Assembly (NCBI RefSeq): GCF_003323715.1
Contig: NZ_QOIN01000026.1
Location: forward strand, 62,001-126,000
Direction of reading: 5' to 3'
Source: Streptomyces diacarni
Lineage (GTDB): Bacteria > Actinomycetota > Actinomycetes > Streptomycetales > Streptomycetaceae
DNA length: 64,000 nucleotides
Both the position numbers and the translations under genes were made by a program. Below are positions 43,386-51,765 of this stretch, in pieces. The notes below the pieces were generated by a model. It saw only the letters and a program-made list of their open reading frames with translations. It was not told where the DNA came from and ran no database searches. Numbering within the stretch: the stretch's first letter is position 1; the number at the start of each line of letters is the position of its first letter.

Positions 43386-43584
43386 AGGGGCAGCAGGGAG
43401 GAGCGGGGCCGGCGGGGCTCCGGATACCGGTGGGCGGTGGAACGGTTCGGGTGGCGGTGCGCTGATGCGCGCCCCGAGCACGGCACGGCGTACCGCCACC
43501 CGACTCCGGCGCTCGGGGGCCCTGCCTCGCACGGCCCTCGGACAGGCCTGGCACGAAGGTTGGCGCCGGACAGCGACCCGTACT

Positions 43585-43611
43585 CGCCGAGGAATCCAGG
43601 ATTCCTCGGCG
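43585..43611. promoter_or_regulatory. Perfect 13-bp inverted repeat with single-base centre
   Basis: CGCCGAGGAATCC, A, GGATTCCTCGGCG. It lies in the 331-bp spacer 43386-43716, convergent between the cyclase and the ATPase-like gene. It could be a terminator stem or a protein-binding palindrome. It is AT-rich in the middle, unlike the usual terminators here. A TTTGGGGTTTTTGCCCC stretch follows at about 43682. Confidence 0.5.
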
Positions 43612-43716
43612 TCCCCTCACGACGCATCGCTCCACCCAAGGGTGATCAAACCGGCACGAGTCGTCAACACCTGGTCTGGACTTTGGGGTTTTTGCCCCAA
43701 TCCTCCCGGCGCACGT

Positions 43717-44337
43717 TCAGCCGAACGCGCCAGCCCCGGCTTCCACGACGTTGACCCGGGTGCGCATCGGCATCGTGGCATCAGAACGCGTCTCCGTCCG
43801 CGAGCGGGCACCGCCTTCCAGGCGTGCCGCCTCCGGGTGCGCCCGCGACTCCCCGACCGCTCGCGCGCCTCGCATCTCGCCGTACACCGGCGGCGCGAGG
43901 ACGCATCCCGGCTCCGGCGGCGCGGCGTCCAGTTCGCACCAGACGCGCTTGCCGCCCGGCTCGTGTTCCCAGCCCCAGCGGTCGGCGAGGCCGGAGACGA
44001 GCTCCAGGCCGCGGCCGCCGGTGTCCCCGCCCTCGGCCTGGCGGTGGTGCGGAGCGCGGCTGCTCGTGTCGGCGACCTCGACGCGTACGGATTCCACCGT
44101 CTCGCATGGCCCCTCGCCCCCGCACCTTCGGGGCAGCAGCATGCACAGCACGGCCGGACATCCGGTGTGCACCACCGCGTTGGTGACGAGTTCCGAGATC
44201 AGCAGAATCAGCGTCTCGGCCAGCGGTTCGTCGGCAGCCACCCCGGCTCCTGCGAGCCGGGCCCTGGCCCACCTACGGGCGCGCCCCACCTCCGTCGGAT
44301 CGGATCCGATCTCCAACTGCTCCAGAAGCACCTGCAC
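43717..44337 (-). CDS. ATP-binding anti-sigma-type protein (HATPase_c)
   Basis: 206-aa RsbW/SpoIIAB-like ATPase: N-box ELVTNAVVHTG, then VEVADTSS in place of the DNGxG element, and GGRGLELVSGLADRWGWEHEPGG. About 70 C-terminal residues beyond the domain are not conserved. Streptomyces has many such stand-alone proteins, often paired with small regulators. GTG 44337 is the start, with weak ribosome binding site support. Its partner is not apparent nearby; the STAS protein at 50411 is 6 kb away. Confidence 0.82.
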   Translation of the reverse strand: MQVLLEQLEIGSDPTEVGRARRWARARLAGAGVAADEPLAETLILLISELVTNAVVHTGCPAVLCMLLPRRCGGEGPCETVESVRVEVADTSSRAPHHRQAEGGDTGGRGLELVSGLADRWGWEHEPGGKRVWCELDAAPPEPGCVLAPPVYGEMRGARAVGESRAHPEAARLEGGARSRTETRSDATMPMRTRVNVVEAGAGAFG

Positions 44338-44736
44338 CGCTCACACCATCCGAACTGGCGGACACATCGCCTCGCATCTCCCTGTAGTCACGGATTGTGA
44401 CTCCAGCGAGACCAGCATGGTTGCTCATAGTGAGGGCAACAAGCGCTTCAGGCATATTCCGGCGCAAAGGAGTATCGGCACGGCATACTGTGCGACGGCC
44501 TGTGCGACGCCCTGCGGCACCTTGTCGCTTCGGTGTTGCCCCGCGCGGCGGCAGGTTTGCGCTGTCGGATTCCGTACGGACACGGGTTCCGCCACCGCCG
44601 CCGCCTCACGCGTCTCCCGCGCGACACCCTCATGACCCTGAGTGACCGCCATTGTTCAGGTTGTCCCTCACATAGCCGCGGGAGGGGTCGGTAGGCGGGA
44701 GGTAAAGGGCAACAACGGGAAACCCGTGGCAAGCGG
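44338..44736. other. Spacer without a convincing gene
   Basis: About 400 bp upstream of the HATPase gene and downstream of the acyl-CoA dehydrogenase. It is less GC-biased than its neighbours. Short frames exist but have no ribosome binding site or similarity I recognise. It should contain the HATPase promoter. Confidence 0.45.
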
Positions 44737-45921
44737 TCACAGCAGAGCCGTGGCCAGTTTCTCCTCAGCAGCCACCGACGTCACCCACTGCTCGGCACGC
44801 AACCAGGCCCGCTTGAGATGCAGATGCACCTCGGCCTCCCAGGTGAAGCCCATGCCGCCGAACACCTGGAGGCAGTCGCGGGCGTTGGAGGTGGCGGCCT
44901 CGTCGGCGAGGAGCTTCGCGGCGCACATCTCTTCGTCCTCGCGGGTGGCGGCGGCCGCGTACACCGCGCTGCGCGCCGTCTCCGCCCGCACCAGCATCCC
45001 CGCGCACAGGTGTTGCACCGCCTGGAAAGTGCCGATCGGCCGCCCGAACTGTTCGCGTTCCCGGGCGTATCCGACGGCCAGTTCCAGCGTGCGGTGGGCG
45101 CTGCCCAGTTGCTGCGCCGCGGTGAGCACACCGGCCTCACGGCGCAGCACGTCGGCGTCCACCGTGGGCAGCCGCTCGCCCAGCCCTTCCCCCACCTCTC
45201 TCGCGGCCCCTTCCTCCAGCCCTTTTCGCATTCCCTCCACCCCTCTTCGCCGCCCCTGAAGCCCATTTCGCAGCCCTCCCTGCCGGTTTTCGGCAGCCGT
45301 CCGGCTGCCGGGGGACGGCCGATCGGTCACCCGGTGCAGTGGGGAGAGCGGATCGACGGACCGCACGGGTGCGGCGGCGGGGAGGTTGTCGGCTTGCTCG
45401 CTGTCCTTCACCGTCTCGTCCAGGTCGCTGCCCGTGGTCTCCAAGAGCCGCACCTCGCCGTCACCCACGACGAGCACGGCGTCCGCCGCCTCCAGGTGTT
45501 CCACCAGCGTGTTGTCCGGGACGGCTCCCGCAGGGGGCGACGTGAGGCCCGACGACGGCGGCCCCGCGTCCATCGCCGTCACCACCGCACGCCCCTCCGC
45601 CGCTCCGGGTACCAGCCCCCAGCCGCCCGCCAGATGAGTGGCGACCAGGGGGCCCGGCAGCAGGGCGCGGCCCGCTTCCTCGAAGACCAGCACCGCTTCG
45701 GGCAGTCCGAGGCCGACGCCGCCCGCGCTCTCGTCCGCCCGCAGCGAGAACAGTCCGGCCTCGCCCAACTGCCTCCACAGCCGCGCCAGGTCCTCGCTTG
45801 GGGCGTGGTGCGCGAGAGGGTCGGCCGCCTGGTGCAGCGCCGTCGGCCCGAAGCGCCGGTCGAGGAGTTGCCGCATGCCGCGTCGCAGCGCCTCCTGGTC
45901 GTCGGTCAGCCGGAAGTCCAT
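44737..45921 (-). CDS. Acyl-CoA dehydrogenase, subunit-like, with internal insertion
   Basis: 394-aa acyl-CoA dehydrogenase (MDFRLTDDQEALRRGMRQLL, YAREREQFGRPIGTFQAVQH, FGGMGFTWEAEVHLHLKRA). The middle is shortened and then interrupted by a low-complexity stretch of about 40 residues rich in Gly/Arg/Glu (about 210-250) that does not belong to the family. It lies 6 bp downstream of a second, more canonical dehydrogenase. Paired genes like this make alpha2beta2 heterotetramers in actinobacterial steroid side-chain oxidation (FadE/ChsE), so I infer a heteromer. Confidence 0.85.
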   Translation of the reverse strand: MDFRLTDDQEALRRGMRQLLDRRFGPTALHQAADPLAHHAPSEDLARLWRQLGEAGLFSLRADESAGGVGLGLPEAVLVFEEAGRALLPGPLVATHLAGGWGLVPGAAEGRAVVTAMDAGPPSSGLTSPPAGAVPDNTLVEHLEAADAVLVVGDGEVRLLETTGSDLDETVKDSEQADNLPAAAPVRSVDPLSPLHRVTDRPSPGSRTAAENRQGGLRNGLQGRRRGVEGMRKGLEEGAAREVGEGLGERLPTVDADVLRREAGVLTAAQQLGSAHRTLELAVGYAREREQFGRPIGTFQAVQHLCAGMLVRAETARSAVYAAAATREDEEMCAAKLLADEAATSNARDCLQVFGGMGFTWEAEVHLHLKRAWLRAEQWVTSVAAEEKLATALL

Positions 45922-45927
45922 GGGGCG

Positions 45928-47097
45928 TCACCGTCCCTTCGGCAGGCCGAGGACGCGCTCGGCCAGGATGGTGTGCTGGATCTGGGAGGTGCCGGCGGCG
46001 ATGGTGTACGAGAGGGAGGAGAGCCGCTCGCGGGTCCACTCCTGTGTCAGGTCCAGCGCGTCGGGGCCCAGGGCCGCGGCCGCCACCTCGTACAGCTCCT
46101 GGCGGGCGTGGGAGTAGCGCAGTTTGAAGAGGGAGCCGTTCTCTGCGGGGACGCCCGTGCCGCCGTTGCGCAGTCCGTGTGCGGCCTCGCTGACGTTCCA
46201 CTGGATGAGCCGCCACAGAGCGGTGAACTCGGCGTTGAGCCGGCCGAGCCTGCGGCGGAGTACGGCGTCGTCCCAGCGGCCCGTCTTCCTGGCGTGCTGC
46301 GCGAGCAGCCGCAGCGTACGGCGGCAGGCGACGACCTCGCCGACGAAGGCGGTGCCCCGTTCGAAGGAGAGGGTCACCATGGTGACGCGCCAGCCGTCGT
46401 TCTCGTCACCCACCCGGTGGGTGACGGGCACCCGCACCTCGTCGAGGAAGACCTCGGCGAACTCCGTCGAGCCTGCCAGCGTCCGCAGCGGCCTGACGGT
46501 GACGCCGGGCGCGTCCATGGGCAGGGCGAGCCAGGTGAGACCCCGGTGGCGTGGTGCGTCGGGGTCGGTGCGGACGAGCAGTTCGCACCAGTCGGCGACC
46601 TCGGCGTGCGAGGTCCATATCTTGGAGCCGGTGACGACGTAGTGGTCGCCGTCGCGCACGGCGCGGGTCCGCAGCGAGGCCAGGTCGGAGCCCGCGTCCG
46701 GTTCCGAGAAGCCCTGGCACCACACCTGGTCGCCACGCAGGATCGGGGGGAGCCAGCGGGCGCGTTGTTCTGGGGTGCCCTCTGCGGCGATGGTCGGCCC
46801 CGCGTGCAGCAGCCCGACGAATCCCGCCCCGACGTAGGGGGCTCCGGCCGCCTCCGTCTCCTCCAGGAAGATCAGGTGCTGGGTGGGGGTCGCGCCCTGG
46901 CCGCCCGCGTCCCTGGGCCAGTGCAGGCCCGCGTATCCGGCGCGGTGGAGCCGGTGTTGCCAGTCCATGTCGTAGGCGCGTCGTGCGGGCCAGTCCAGCG
47001 GGTCGGGGCGGGGCGGCAGTGTGGGCAGTTCCCGGGCCAGCCAGGTGCGCAGGCGGGCCCGGAAATCCTCCTCCTCGGGCGTGCGGGTCAGGTCCAT
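45928..47097 (-). CDS. Acyl-CoA dehydrogenase, partner subunit
   Basis: 389-aa acyl-CoA dehydrogenase with a canonical middle domain (WCQGFSEPDAGSDLASLRT, GSKIWTSHAEVADWCELLVRTD) and the C-terminal IAAGTSQIQHTILAERVLGLP. This is the FadE type seen in heteromeric pairs. Its ATG overlaps the stop of the upstream amidohydrolase (ATGA) and the next dehydrogenase follows directly, so the three genes form one coupled operon under palindrome 9. Confidence 0.88.
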   Translation of the reverse strand: MDLTRTPEEEDFRARLRTWLARELPTLPPRPDPLDWPARRAYDMDWQHRLHRAGYAGLHWPRDAGGQGATPTQHLIFLEETEAAGAPYVGAGFVGLLHAGPTIAAEGTPEQRARWLPPILRGDQVWCQGFSEPDAGSDLASLRTRAVRDGDHYVVTGSKIWTSHAEVADWCELLVRTDPDAPRHRGLTWLALPMDAPGVTVRPLRTLAGSTEFAEVFLDEVRVPVTHRVGDENDGWRVTMVTLSFERGTAFVGEVVACRRTLRLLAQHARKTGRWDDAVLRRRLGRLNAEFTALWRLIQWNVSEAAHGLRNGGTGVPAENGSLFKLRYSHARQELYEVAAAALGPDALDLTQEWTRERLSSLSYTIAAGTSQIQHTILAERVLGLPKGR

Positions 47098-48356
47098 CAG
47101 ACGCGGTCACTGCCGCGGACGCTGCCGCTGCCGCCGTCGTGGGTGCTGTGGTTCCCGTTGTGGTTGTCGTCGAGGTCGAGGCCGAGCATGCGGATGGCGT
47201 TGCCGCGCATGAGTTTGTGGATGGTGGTCTGGTCGAGTCCGGCGACGTGTTCGAGGGCGACCTGTTTCGTGTGGGGGAAGGTGGAGTCGACGTGGGGGTA
47301 GTCGGTCTCGAAGGTGGCGTTGTCGCGGCCGATGGTGTCCAGGGCGGTGACGCCGTGTTTGTCGCGGAAGAAGCAGCAGTAGATCTGCCGGTAGTAGTAC
47401 GTCGAGGGGGGTTCGGGGATCAGGTCCCGGACGCCGCCCCATGCGCGGTGTTCCTCCCACACGTCGTCGGCGCGTTCCAGCGCGTAGGGGATCCAGCCCA
47501 TCTGGCCCTCGCTGTAGGCGAGTTTCAGCCGGGGGTACTTGACCAGGACGCCGCTGAAGAGGAAGTCCATCATCGAGGCCATGGCGTTGTTGAAGGACAG
47601 GGACGCCTGCACGGCCGGGGGTGCGTCGGGGGATGCGGCGGGCATCTGCGAGGAGGAGCCGATGTGCATGTTGACGACCGTGCCGGTCTCCTCGCAGGCG
47701 GCGAAGAAGGGGTCCCAGTAGCCGGTGTGGATGCTGGGCAGCCCGAGGTGGGTGGGGATCTCGCTGAAGGTGACGGCCCGCACCCCGCGCGCGGCGTTGC
47801 GGTGGATCTCGGCCACGGCCAGGTCGATGTCCCACAGCGGGATCAGACACAGCGGGATGAGCCGGCCGCCGCTGTCGCCGCACCACTCCTCGACCATCCA
47901 GTCGTTGTAGGCCCGCACGCACGCCAGAGCGACGTCCTTGTCGTGGGCCTCGGCGAAGGTCTGGCCGCAGAAGCGGGGGAAGGTCGGGAAGCACAGGGAG
48001 GCCTCGACGTGGTTGAGGTCCATGTCCGCCAGCCGCGCGGCCGGGTCCCAGCAGCCGCGCCGCATCTGCTCGCGGGTGATGCCCTCCAGCGTCATCTCGT
48101 CCCGGTCGAAGCCGACGGCCGCGATCACCCGCTTGTAGGGGAAGAACAACCCTTCGTACTCCCACCAGTCCGTCAGCTGCCCCTCGGGGTCCGTGGTGAA
48201 CCGGTACTTGCCGCCCACGTACTCCAGTTCGCCGATCCCGGCCGTCAAAGGCTTGGGCCCGGCCTCCCGGTACTTGCCCGGCAGCCACGTCTCGAACAGG
48301 TGCGCCGGCTCGATCACGTGATCATCGACACTCACGATCCGCGGAAGTTCCGTCAC
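47097..48356 (-). CDS. Amidohydrolase-2 family protein, copy 2
   Basis: 419-aa paralogue of the protein at 6321-7541, with SVDDHVIEPAHLFETWLP, DMDLNHVEASLCFPTFPRFCGQTF, HIGSSSQMPAASPDAPP and FETDYPHVDSTFPHT. It replaces the N-terminal HxH by DDH and keeps the C-terminal Asp. It is translationally coupled to an acyl-CoA dehydrogenase pair, which suggests action on a CoA-linked or ring-opened intermediate. The GTG start has GAGGGGG 7 bp upstream. The C-terminus is a short Asn/His/Gly/Ser tail. Confidence 0.87.
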   Translation of the reverse strand: MTELPRIVSVDDHVIEPAHLFETWLPGKYREAGPKPLTAGIGELEYVGGKYRFTTDPEGQLTDWWEYEGLFFPYKRVIAAVGFDRDEMTLEGITREQMRRGCWDPAARLADMDLNHVEASLCFPTFPRFCGQTFAEAHDKDVALACVRAYNDWMVEEWCGDSGGRLIPLCLIPLWDIDLAVAEIHRNAARGVRAVTFSEIPTHLGLPSIHTGYWDPFFAACEETGTVVNMHIGSSSQMPAASPDAPPAVQASLSFNNAMASMMDFLFSGVLVKYPRLKLAYSEGQMGWIPYALERADDVWEEHRAWGGVRDLIPEPPSTYYYRQIYCCFFRDKHGVTALDTIGRDNATFETDYPHVDSTFPHTKQVALEHVAGLDQTTIHKLMRGNAIRMLGLDLDDNHNGNHSTHDGGSGSVRGSDRV

Positions 48357-48385
48357 GGGTGTACCCCCTCGCCATACCGCACTAT

Positions 48386-48400
48386 CTGATGCCCCGTCAG
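48386..48400. promoter_or_regulatory. Operator palindrome 9 (CTGACG family)
   Basis: CTGATGCCCCGTCAG, 30 bp upstream of the leftward amidohydrolase-acyl-CoA dehydrogenase operon. Confidence 0.72.
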
Positions 48401-48462
48401 AAAGAGGCTAGCCCCGCCCCCTCTGGACCGACAAGGCGTCGCCCTCTACGCTTCCCCGAAAC

Positions 48463-48477
48463 CTGACGGCCCGTCAG
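48463..48477. promoter_or_regulatory. Operator palindrome 10 (CTGACG family)
   Basis: CTGACGGCCCGTCAG, 18 bp upstream of the rightward AMP-forming ligase. With palindrome 9 it gives one site per divergent promoter. Confidence 0.75.
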
Positions 48478-48494
48478 TAAAAAGGGGAGGCGAC

Positions 48495-50261
48495 ATGTCC
48501 GCTGTCGCACGCGAACCCGGAGCCTCGGCCCGCGAACCAGGAACCGCACGCCCGCCCGGCGCCTCAACGCCGGAATCAGGAGCCCCGTCCGAACCCGGCG
48601 ACGCACCGGGAGCGAACGACGCGCACACCCCGGGCACCGTGCCGAAAGCGAGGGCCGCGCACACTGTGAGCGGCGCGCACGCTGTGAGCGGCGCGCCAGG
48701 GGCGAGCGGCGCGCACGCGCTCGGTGCCGCCCGGACCCTGTGGGAGCTTCTCGTCCGCCGGGCGCAGCTCACCCCCGAGGCGCCCGTACTGATCCAGGCC
48801 GCCGACGACCCGGCCGACGACCGCACCGTCACGTTCGGCCTGCTGCGTAGCCGCGCCGAGCGCACCGCTGCCGGGCTGTACGAGGAGGGCGTGCGCCCCG
48901 GCCACACCGTCGCCTGGCAGTTGCCCACCCGTATCGAGACGGTCGTGCTCTCCCTGGCACTCGCCAGGATCGGCGCGGGCCAGACACCGATCATCCCCGT
49001 GTACGGGGAGCGGGAGGTGGCTCTCGCGCTGCGCGCGACGGGCGCCGCCTGGTACGTCCACCCCGGCACCTGGCGCGGCACCGACTACGCGTCCCTCGCC
49101 GACCGCATCGGCGCGCAGCACGGCCTGACACCGCGCACCCTGACCGCCTACGACACCCTGCCCGACGGTGACCCTGCCCGCCTGCCGAAACCGCCCGACG
49201 ACGGCACGCGGGTGCGGTGGATCTACTGGACGTCCGGCACCACCTCGGAGCCGCGCGGTGTCCGCCACACCGACCGCAGCCTCATCGCGGGCGGCTCGTG
49301 CCTGGCGCACGCGCTGCGGCTGCGCCCCGACGACGTCGGCTCGATCGCCTTCCCCTACGCGCACATCGGCGGCCCCGACTACCTGGTGATGCTCCTGCTG
49401 TACGGGTTTCCTGCCGTGCTGTTCGAGAGGTTCGCGCTGCCGGACGCGCTGGCCGGATACCGGCGGCACGGGGTGACCACGGCGGGCGGCTCGACGGCCT
49501 TCTACGCCATGTTCCTCGCCGAACAGCGCAAGCAGCCCGGAGAGAAGCTCATCCCGAGCCTGCGGCTGCTCGCGGGGGGCGGGGCCGCCAAGCCGGCCGA
49601 GCTGTACCACGAGGTGGTGACCGAGCTGGGGTGCCTGCTCACCCACGGCTACGGCATGACCGAGGCCCCCATGATCACCATGGGGGCACCCGACGACACC
49701 TCCACCCACCTGGCCACCACGGAGGGCCGCCCGCCCGCCGCCATGGACATCCGGATCACCACCCCGGACGGCACGCCGCTGCCGCCCGGCAGCGAGGGCG
49801 AGGTGCGGCTGCGCGGCGAGGCCGTCTGCCGGGGGTATCTGGACGCGGACCAGACCGCCGAGGCCTTCGACGCCGACGGCTACCTGATCACAGGCGACCT
49901 GGGGCGCGTACTGGAGAGCGGGCACCTGGTCCTCACCGGGCGCACCAAGGACATCATCATCCGCAAGGGAGAGAACATCTCGGCCAAAGAGGTCGAGCAG
50001 CTGATCTACGAGCATCCCGCCGTCGCCGACGCCGCGGTGATCGGCCTGCCCGACGCGGAGCGCGGGGAGCGGGTGTGCGCCGTGGTCGAACAGCCGCCCG
50101 GCGCACCGCCCCTCACCCTCGCCGAGCTGACCACCTGTTTGCGCGAGCGCGGACTGGCCACCTACAAGCTGCCCGAACAGCTCGAAATCCTGGACGCCCT
50201 GCCGCGCAACGAGGCGCTGCGCAAAGTGCTCAAGTACCGGCTACGGGAACGGTTCGCCTGA
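48495..50261 (+). CDS. AMP-forming acyl-CoA synthetase (cyclohexanecarboxylate-CoA ligase-like)
   Basis: 588-aa ANL ligase: IYWTSGTTSEPRG, HGYGMTEAPMITMG, YLITGDLGRVLESGHLVLTGRTKDIIIRKGENIS and a C-terminal LRKVLKYRLRERF with the probable catalytic Lys. The family activates cyclic or medium-chain acids. The first 75 residues are a low-complexity leader with REPGASA/REPGTAR and AHTVSG/AHAVSG repeats, not seen in normal ligases. The ATG has AGGGGAGG at good spacing, so this leader seems to be translated. It is under palindrome 10. Confidence 0.88.
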   Translation: MSAVAREPGASAREPGTARPPGASTPESGAPSEPGDAPGANDAHTPGTVPKARAAHTVSGAHAVSGAPGASGAHALGAARTLWELLVRRAQLTPEAPVLIQAADDPADDRTVTFGLLRSRAERTAAGLYEEGVRPGHTVAWQLPTRIETVVLSLALARIGAGQTPIIPVYGEREVALALRATGAAWYVHPGTWRGTDYASLADRIGAQHGLTPRTLTAYDTLPDGDPARLPKPPDDGTRVRWIYWTSGTTSEPRGVRHTDRSLIAGGSCLAHALRLRPDDVGSIAFPYAHIGGPDYLVMLLLYGFPAVLFERFALPDALAGYRRHGVTTAGGSTAFYAMFLAEQRKQPGEKLIPSLRLLAGGGAAKPAELYHEVVTELGCLLTHGYGMTEAPMITMGAPDDTSTHLATTEGRPPAAMDIRITTPDGTPLPPGSEGEVRLRGEAVCRGYLDADQTAEAFDADGYLITGDLGRVLESGHLVLTGRTKDIIIRKGENISAKEVEQLIYEHPAVADAAVIGLPDAERGERVCAVVEQPPGAPPLTLAELTTCLRERGLATYKLPEQLEILDALPRNEALRKVLKYRLRERFA

Positions 50262-50410
50262 CAGGGCCGGAACGGCCGGAGCGACGGGGAGGGCCGGAAC
50301 GGCCGGAACGAGTCCCACGCGGCGACAGGCGCGCAACGGGTAACGCGCACCGCGTAACGGGATAGCAGGCAGCAGCGGGTAGGGGTGGCGCGGCCGGCCG
50401 CCGGCGGATG

Positions 50411-50791
50411 CTACGCGGTGAGGGGGCCCGTGGCGGCGCGGGCGTCGGTGGCCGCCTCCAGGTCCGGGTAGCAGTCGAAGAGACGGCGCACGCCCAGCGC
50501 GGAGAGCACCCGGTTCACGTGCGAGCCCTCCTCGGCGCCCCGTGCGGGCAGGATCAGCCGCAGGCGGCCGGCGCAGGAGCGCATCAGCCGTCGGGAAGCG
50601 ATCAGCACGCCCACTCCGCTGGAGTCGCAGAAGAGGACGTCGGACAGGTCCAGCACGAGACTCCTGCGTCCCTCGGCCACCGCGTCGTGCACGTGCTGCC
50701 GCACCGCGGGCGAGGTGACCAGGTCCAGCTCACCTGAGACCCGGAGCACGGCCCACGCGCCGCGCTCCTCCTCCAGCACCTTCAACGACAC
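50411..50791 (-). CDS. STAS-domain anti-sigma factor antagonist
   Basis: 126-aa RsbV/SpoIIAA-like protein (SGELDLVTSPAVRQHVHDAV, LVLDLSDVLFCDSSGVGVL). The Ser pair in DSSG is the site where a partner kinase would phosphorylate it; the unphosphorylated form would free a sigma factor from an anti-sigma. GTG 50791 gives the common N-terminus MSLKVLEEE; an open frame extends upstream. It is divergent from the sigma/anti-sigma gene pair, a likely functional link. Confidence 0.85.
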   Translation of the reverse strand: MSLKVLEEERGAWAVLRVSGELDLVTSPAVRQHVHDAVAEGRRSLVLDLSDVLFCDSSGVGVLIASRRLMRSCAGRLRLILPARGAEEGSHVNRVLSALGVRRLFDCYPDLEAATDARAATGPLTA

Positions 50792-50890
50792 TCCCCGCAA
50801 CCCCTTCGTCGATCGCCTACAGCAGTCGGCTGCCCTGCGCGCCCCCTCCAAAACTGGTCCCAGGGAACGACCCTATGCCGTCCTGAGGTA

Positions 50891-50914
50891 TTACCCCGGG
50901 AAACCTGCGGGAAC
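50891..50914 (-). promoter_or_regulatory. Possible sigma-B-type promoter for the STAS gene
   Basis: On the minus strand GTTC (50914-50911) and GGGTAA (50896-50891) are separated by 14 bp, close to the Streptomyces sigma-B-group pattern GnnT-N14-16-GGGTA. It lies about 100 bp upstream of the STAS start. The match is short and could be chance. Confidence 0.3.
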
Positions 50915-51192
50915 TTGTGGTCACGCCCCCATAACTCTCGGCAGCACGCGTATCTTCCTTCTCTCTACCCCCGTTCGCCCCCACCGTGCACATGCCGTAC
51001 GTGACGGAAACCGCACTGTCCGCGACGGCCCAGGGGAGCGCGTTGCGGCAAAGGGGCGTGCGCTGTCAGTGGCTCGCACTACATTCGAGGGGTTGACGGG
51101 CATCACACGAGTGGAAGCGGAAGCGGAACCGCCGATCGCGGCGGCACCGCGCCACAGGGAGCGGAAGGCGACGCCGAGAGCTGGGGGGCAGC

Positions 51193-51765
51193 ATGGCGCA
51201 CGACACAGCACCGCGTTGGGACCGGAAGATGCAGCAGCGCCTGGAGCGCGGCGAGGCGGCGGCGCTCGGCGAGCTGTACGACCGCTTCGCCTCGCTCGTC
51301 CACAGCCTCGCCCACCGCGTGCTGGACGATGACGAGGCCTCCGACCACGCCACCCGGGACGTCTTCGCCTACATCTGGCAGAACCCGCACTCCTTCGACC
51401 CCCGCGAGGGCCCCATGCGCTCATGGATCGCCGCGCTCACCCAGCGCACGGCGACGAGCAGGCTGCGCCGCCTCCAGCGCAGCGACGGGCCCTGCTCGCC
51501 CGAGGAGGCCGAACGGATCGAGGAACAGGTACGGGCCGCCGCGACCGCCGCCCGCGCCGACTACATCGTCACCTCCATGCCCTCCTCGCTGCGCGCCGCC
51601 CTGGAGCTCGCCTACTTCCAGCGGCGCGACTACCGGCAGGCGGCCGACACCCTCGGTGTCACCGAGGACGAGGCCAGGCGGCGTCTGCGGCTGGGTCTCC
51701 AGCTCCTCTCCTCCGCCATGACCCGGCCCGCCATGGCGCCGCCGGGTCCGAGGGGCCGACGATGA
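51193..51765 (+). CDS. RNA polymerase sigma factor, ECF/sigma-70 family
   Basis: 190-aa two-domain sigma factor: region 2 (ALGELYDRFASLVHSLAHRVL, ATRDVFAYIWQNPHSFDPREG, MRSWIAALTQRTATSRLRRL) and region 4 (SMPSSLRAALELAYFQRRDYRQAADTLGVTEDEARRRLRL, quoted in pieces: LELAYFQRRDYRQAADTLGV). The start ATG follows GGGGGGCAGC at usable spacing. Its stop overlaps the ATG of the anti-sigma-like gene (ATGA), a typical sigma/anti-sigma arrangement. Confidence 0.88.
   Translation: MAHDTAPRWDRKMQQRLERGEAAALGELYDRFASLVHSLAHRVLDDDEASDHATRDVFAYIWQNPHSFDPREGPMRSWIAALTQRTATSRLRRLQRSDGPCSPEEAERIEEQVRAAATAARADYIVTSMPSSLRAALELAYFQRRDYRQAADTLGVTEDEARRRLRLGLQLLSSAMTRPAMAPPGPRGRR

Noticed and set aside
44273..44428. 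51-codon minus-strand frame (MSNHAGLAGVTIRDYREM) before the HATPase gene
   Set aside because: No ribosome binding site, overlaps the HATPase start in another frame, and is not recognised.
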